Part shown: positions 5,187-5,203 of the stretch, piece by piece
How positions within the stretch are numbered: the stretch's first letter is position 1
Layout of the letters: every line of letters begins with the position of its first letter
Assembly: GCA_021782195.1 (NCBI GenBank)
Contig: JAJXVI010000234.1
Span: 1 to 5,203 of the forward strand
DNA from: a bacterium
GTDB taxonomy: Bacteria > Vulcanimicrobiota > Xenobia > RGZZ01
Direction of reading: 5' to 3'
DNA: 5,203 bases
Program-made: the position numbers and the translations under genes
Notes under the pieces: model-generated
The model's database searches: none
Told to the model about the DNA's origin: nothing
Seen by the model: the letters and a program-made list of their open reading frames with translations, nothing else

Positions 5187-5203
5187 GGCGAGGGCGAAGG
5201 AGT

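Overview
This window comes from a GC-rich, flagellated bacterium. It carries a cluster of flagellar rod and hook genes, all on the minus strand, followed on that strand by nothing recognisable up to the left edge. The proteins are clear family members but do not identify a phylum. The rod-binding protein is a single domain with no muramidase domain, and no P-ring or L-ring genes (flgI, flgH, flgA) lie in the window. That layout fits a lineage outside the classical enteric arrangement. A phylum assignment would need a database search.

Layout in the direction of transcription (right to left). The right edge (about 4762-5203) has no convincing gene and holds two identical 36-bp direct repeats 73 bp apart. 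A trimeric-type dUTPase gene follows (4297-4761, GTG start). Its stop codon abuts the first of two near-identical, hairpin-containing ~50-bp units. A probable regulatory region (about 4027-4213) carries repeated TGAAC...ATGTTAA elements. The flagellar run is then a FliK-like hook-length control gene (2614-4002), a probable 58-aa gene with a TTG start (2431-2607), flgF (1600-2400), flgG (688-1503) and a flgJ-type rod-binding gene (273-590). The left edge (1-218) is an array of 41-bp tandem repeats.

How the genes work together. FlgF and FlgG build the proximal and distal rod of the flagellar basal body. The FlgJ-type protein is expected to cap or scaffold rod assembly. The FliK-like protein is expected to measure hook length and trigger the switch in export specificity. 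The genes are co-directional with gaps of 30 to 97 bp and good ribosome binding sites, so they probably form an operon. The two larger gaps (flgF-flgG and flgG-flgJ) each hold a strong RNA hairpin. The hairpin before flgJ overlaps a short ORF and competes with a weaker terminator-like hairpin. The dUTPase is a nucleotide-pool housekeeping enzyme and is probably a separate transcription unit.

No tRNA, rRNA, insertion sequence or cas gene was seen. The least explained parts are the three unrelated repeat families in the non-coding segments, the leader-like region before flgJ, and the 58-aa gene.
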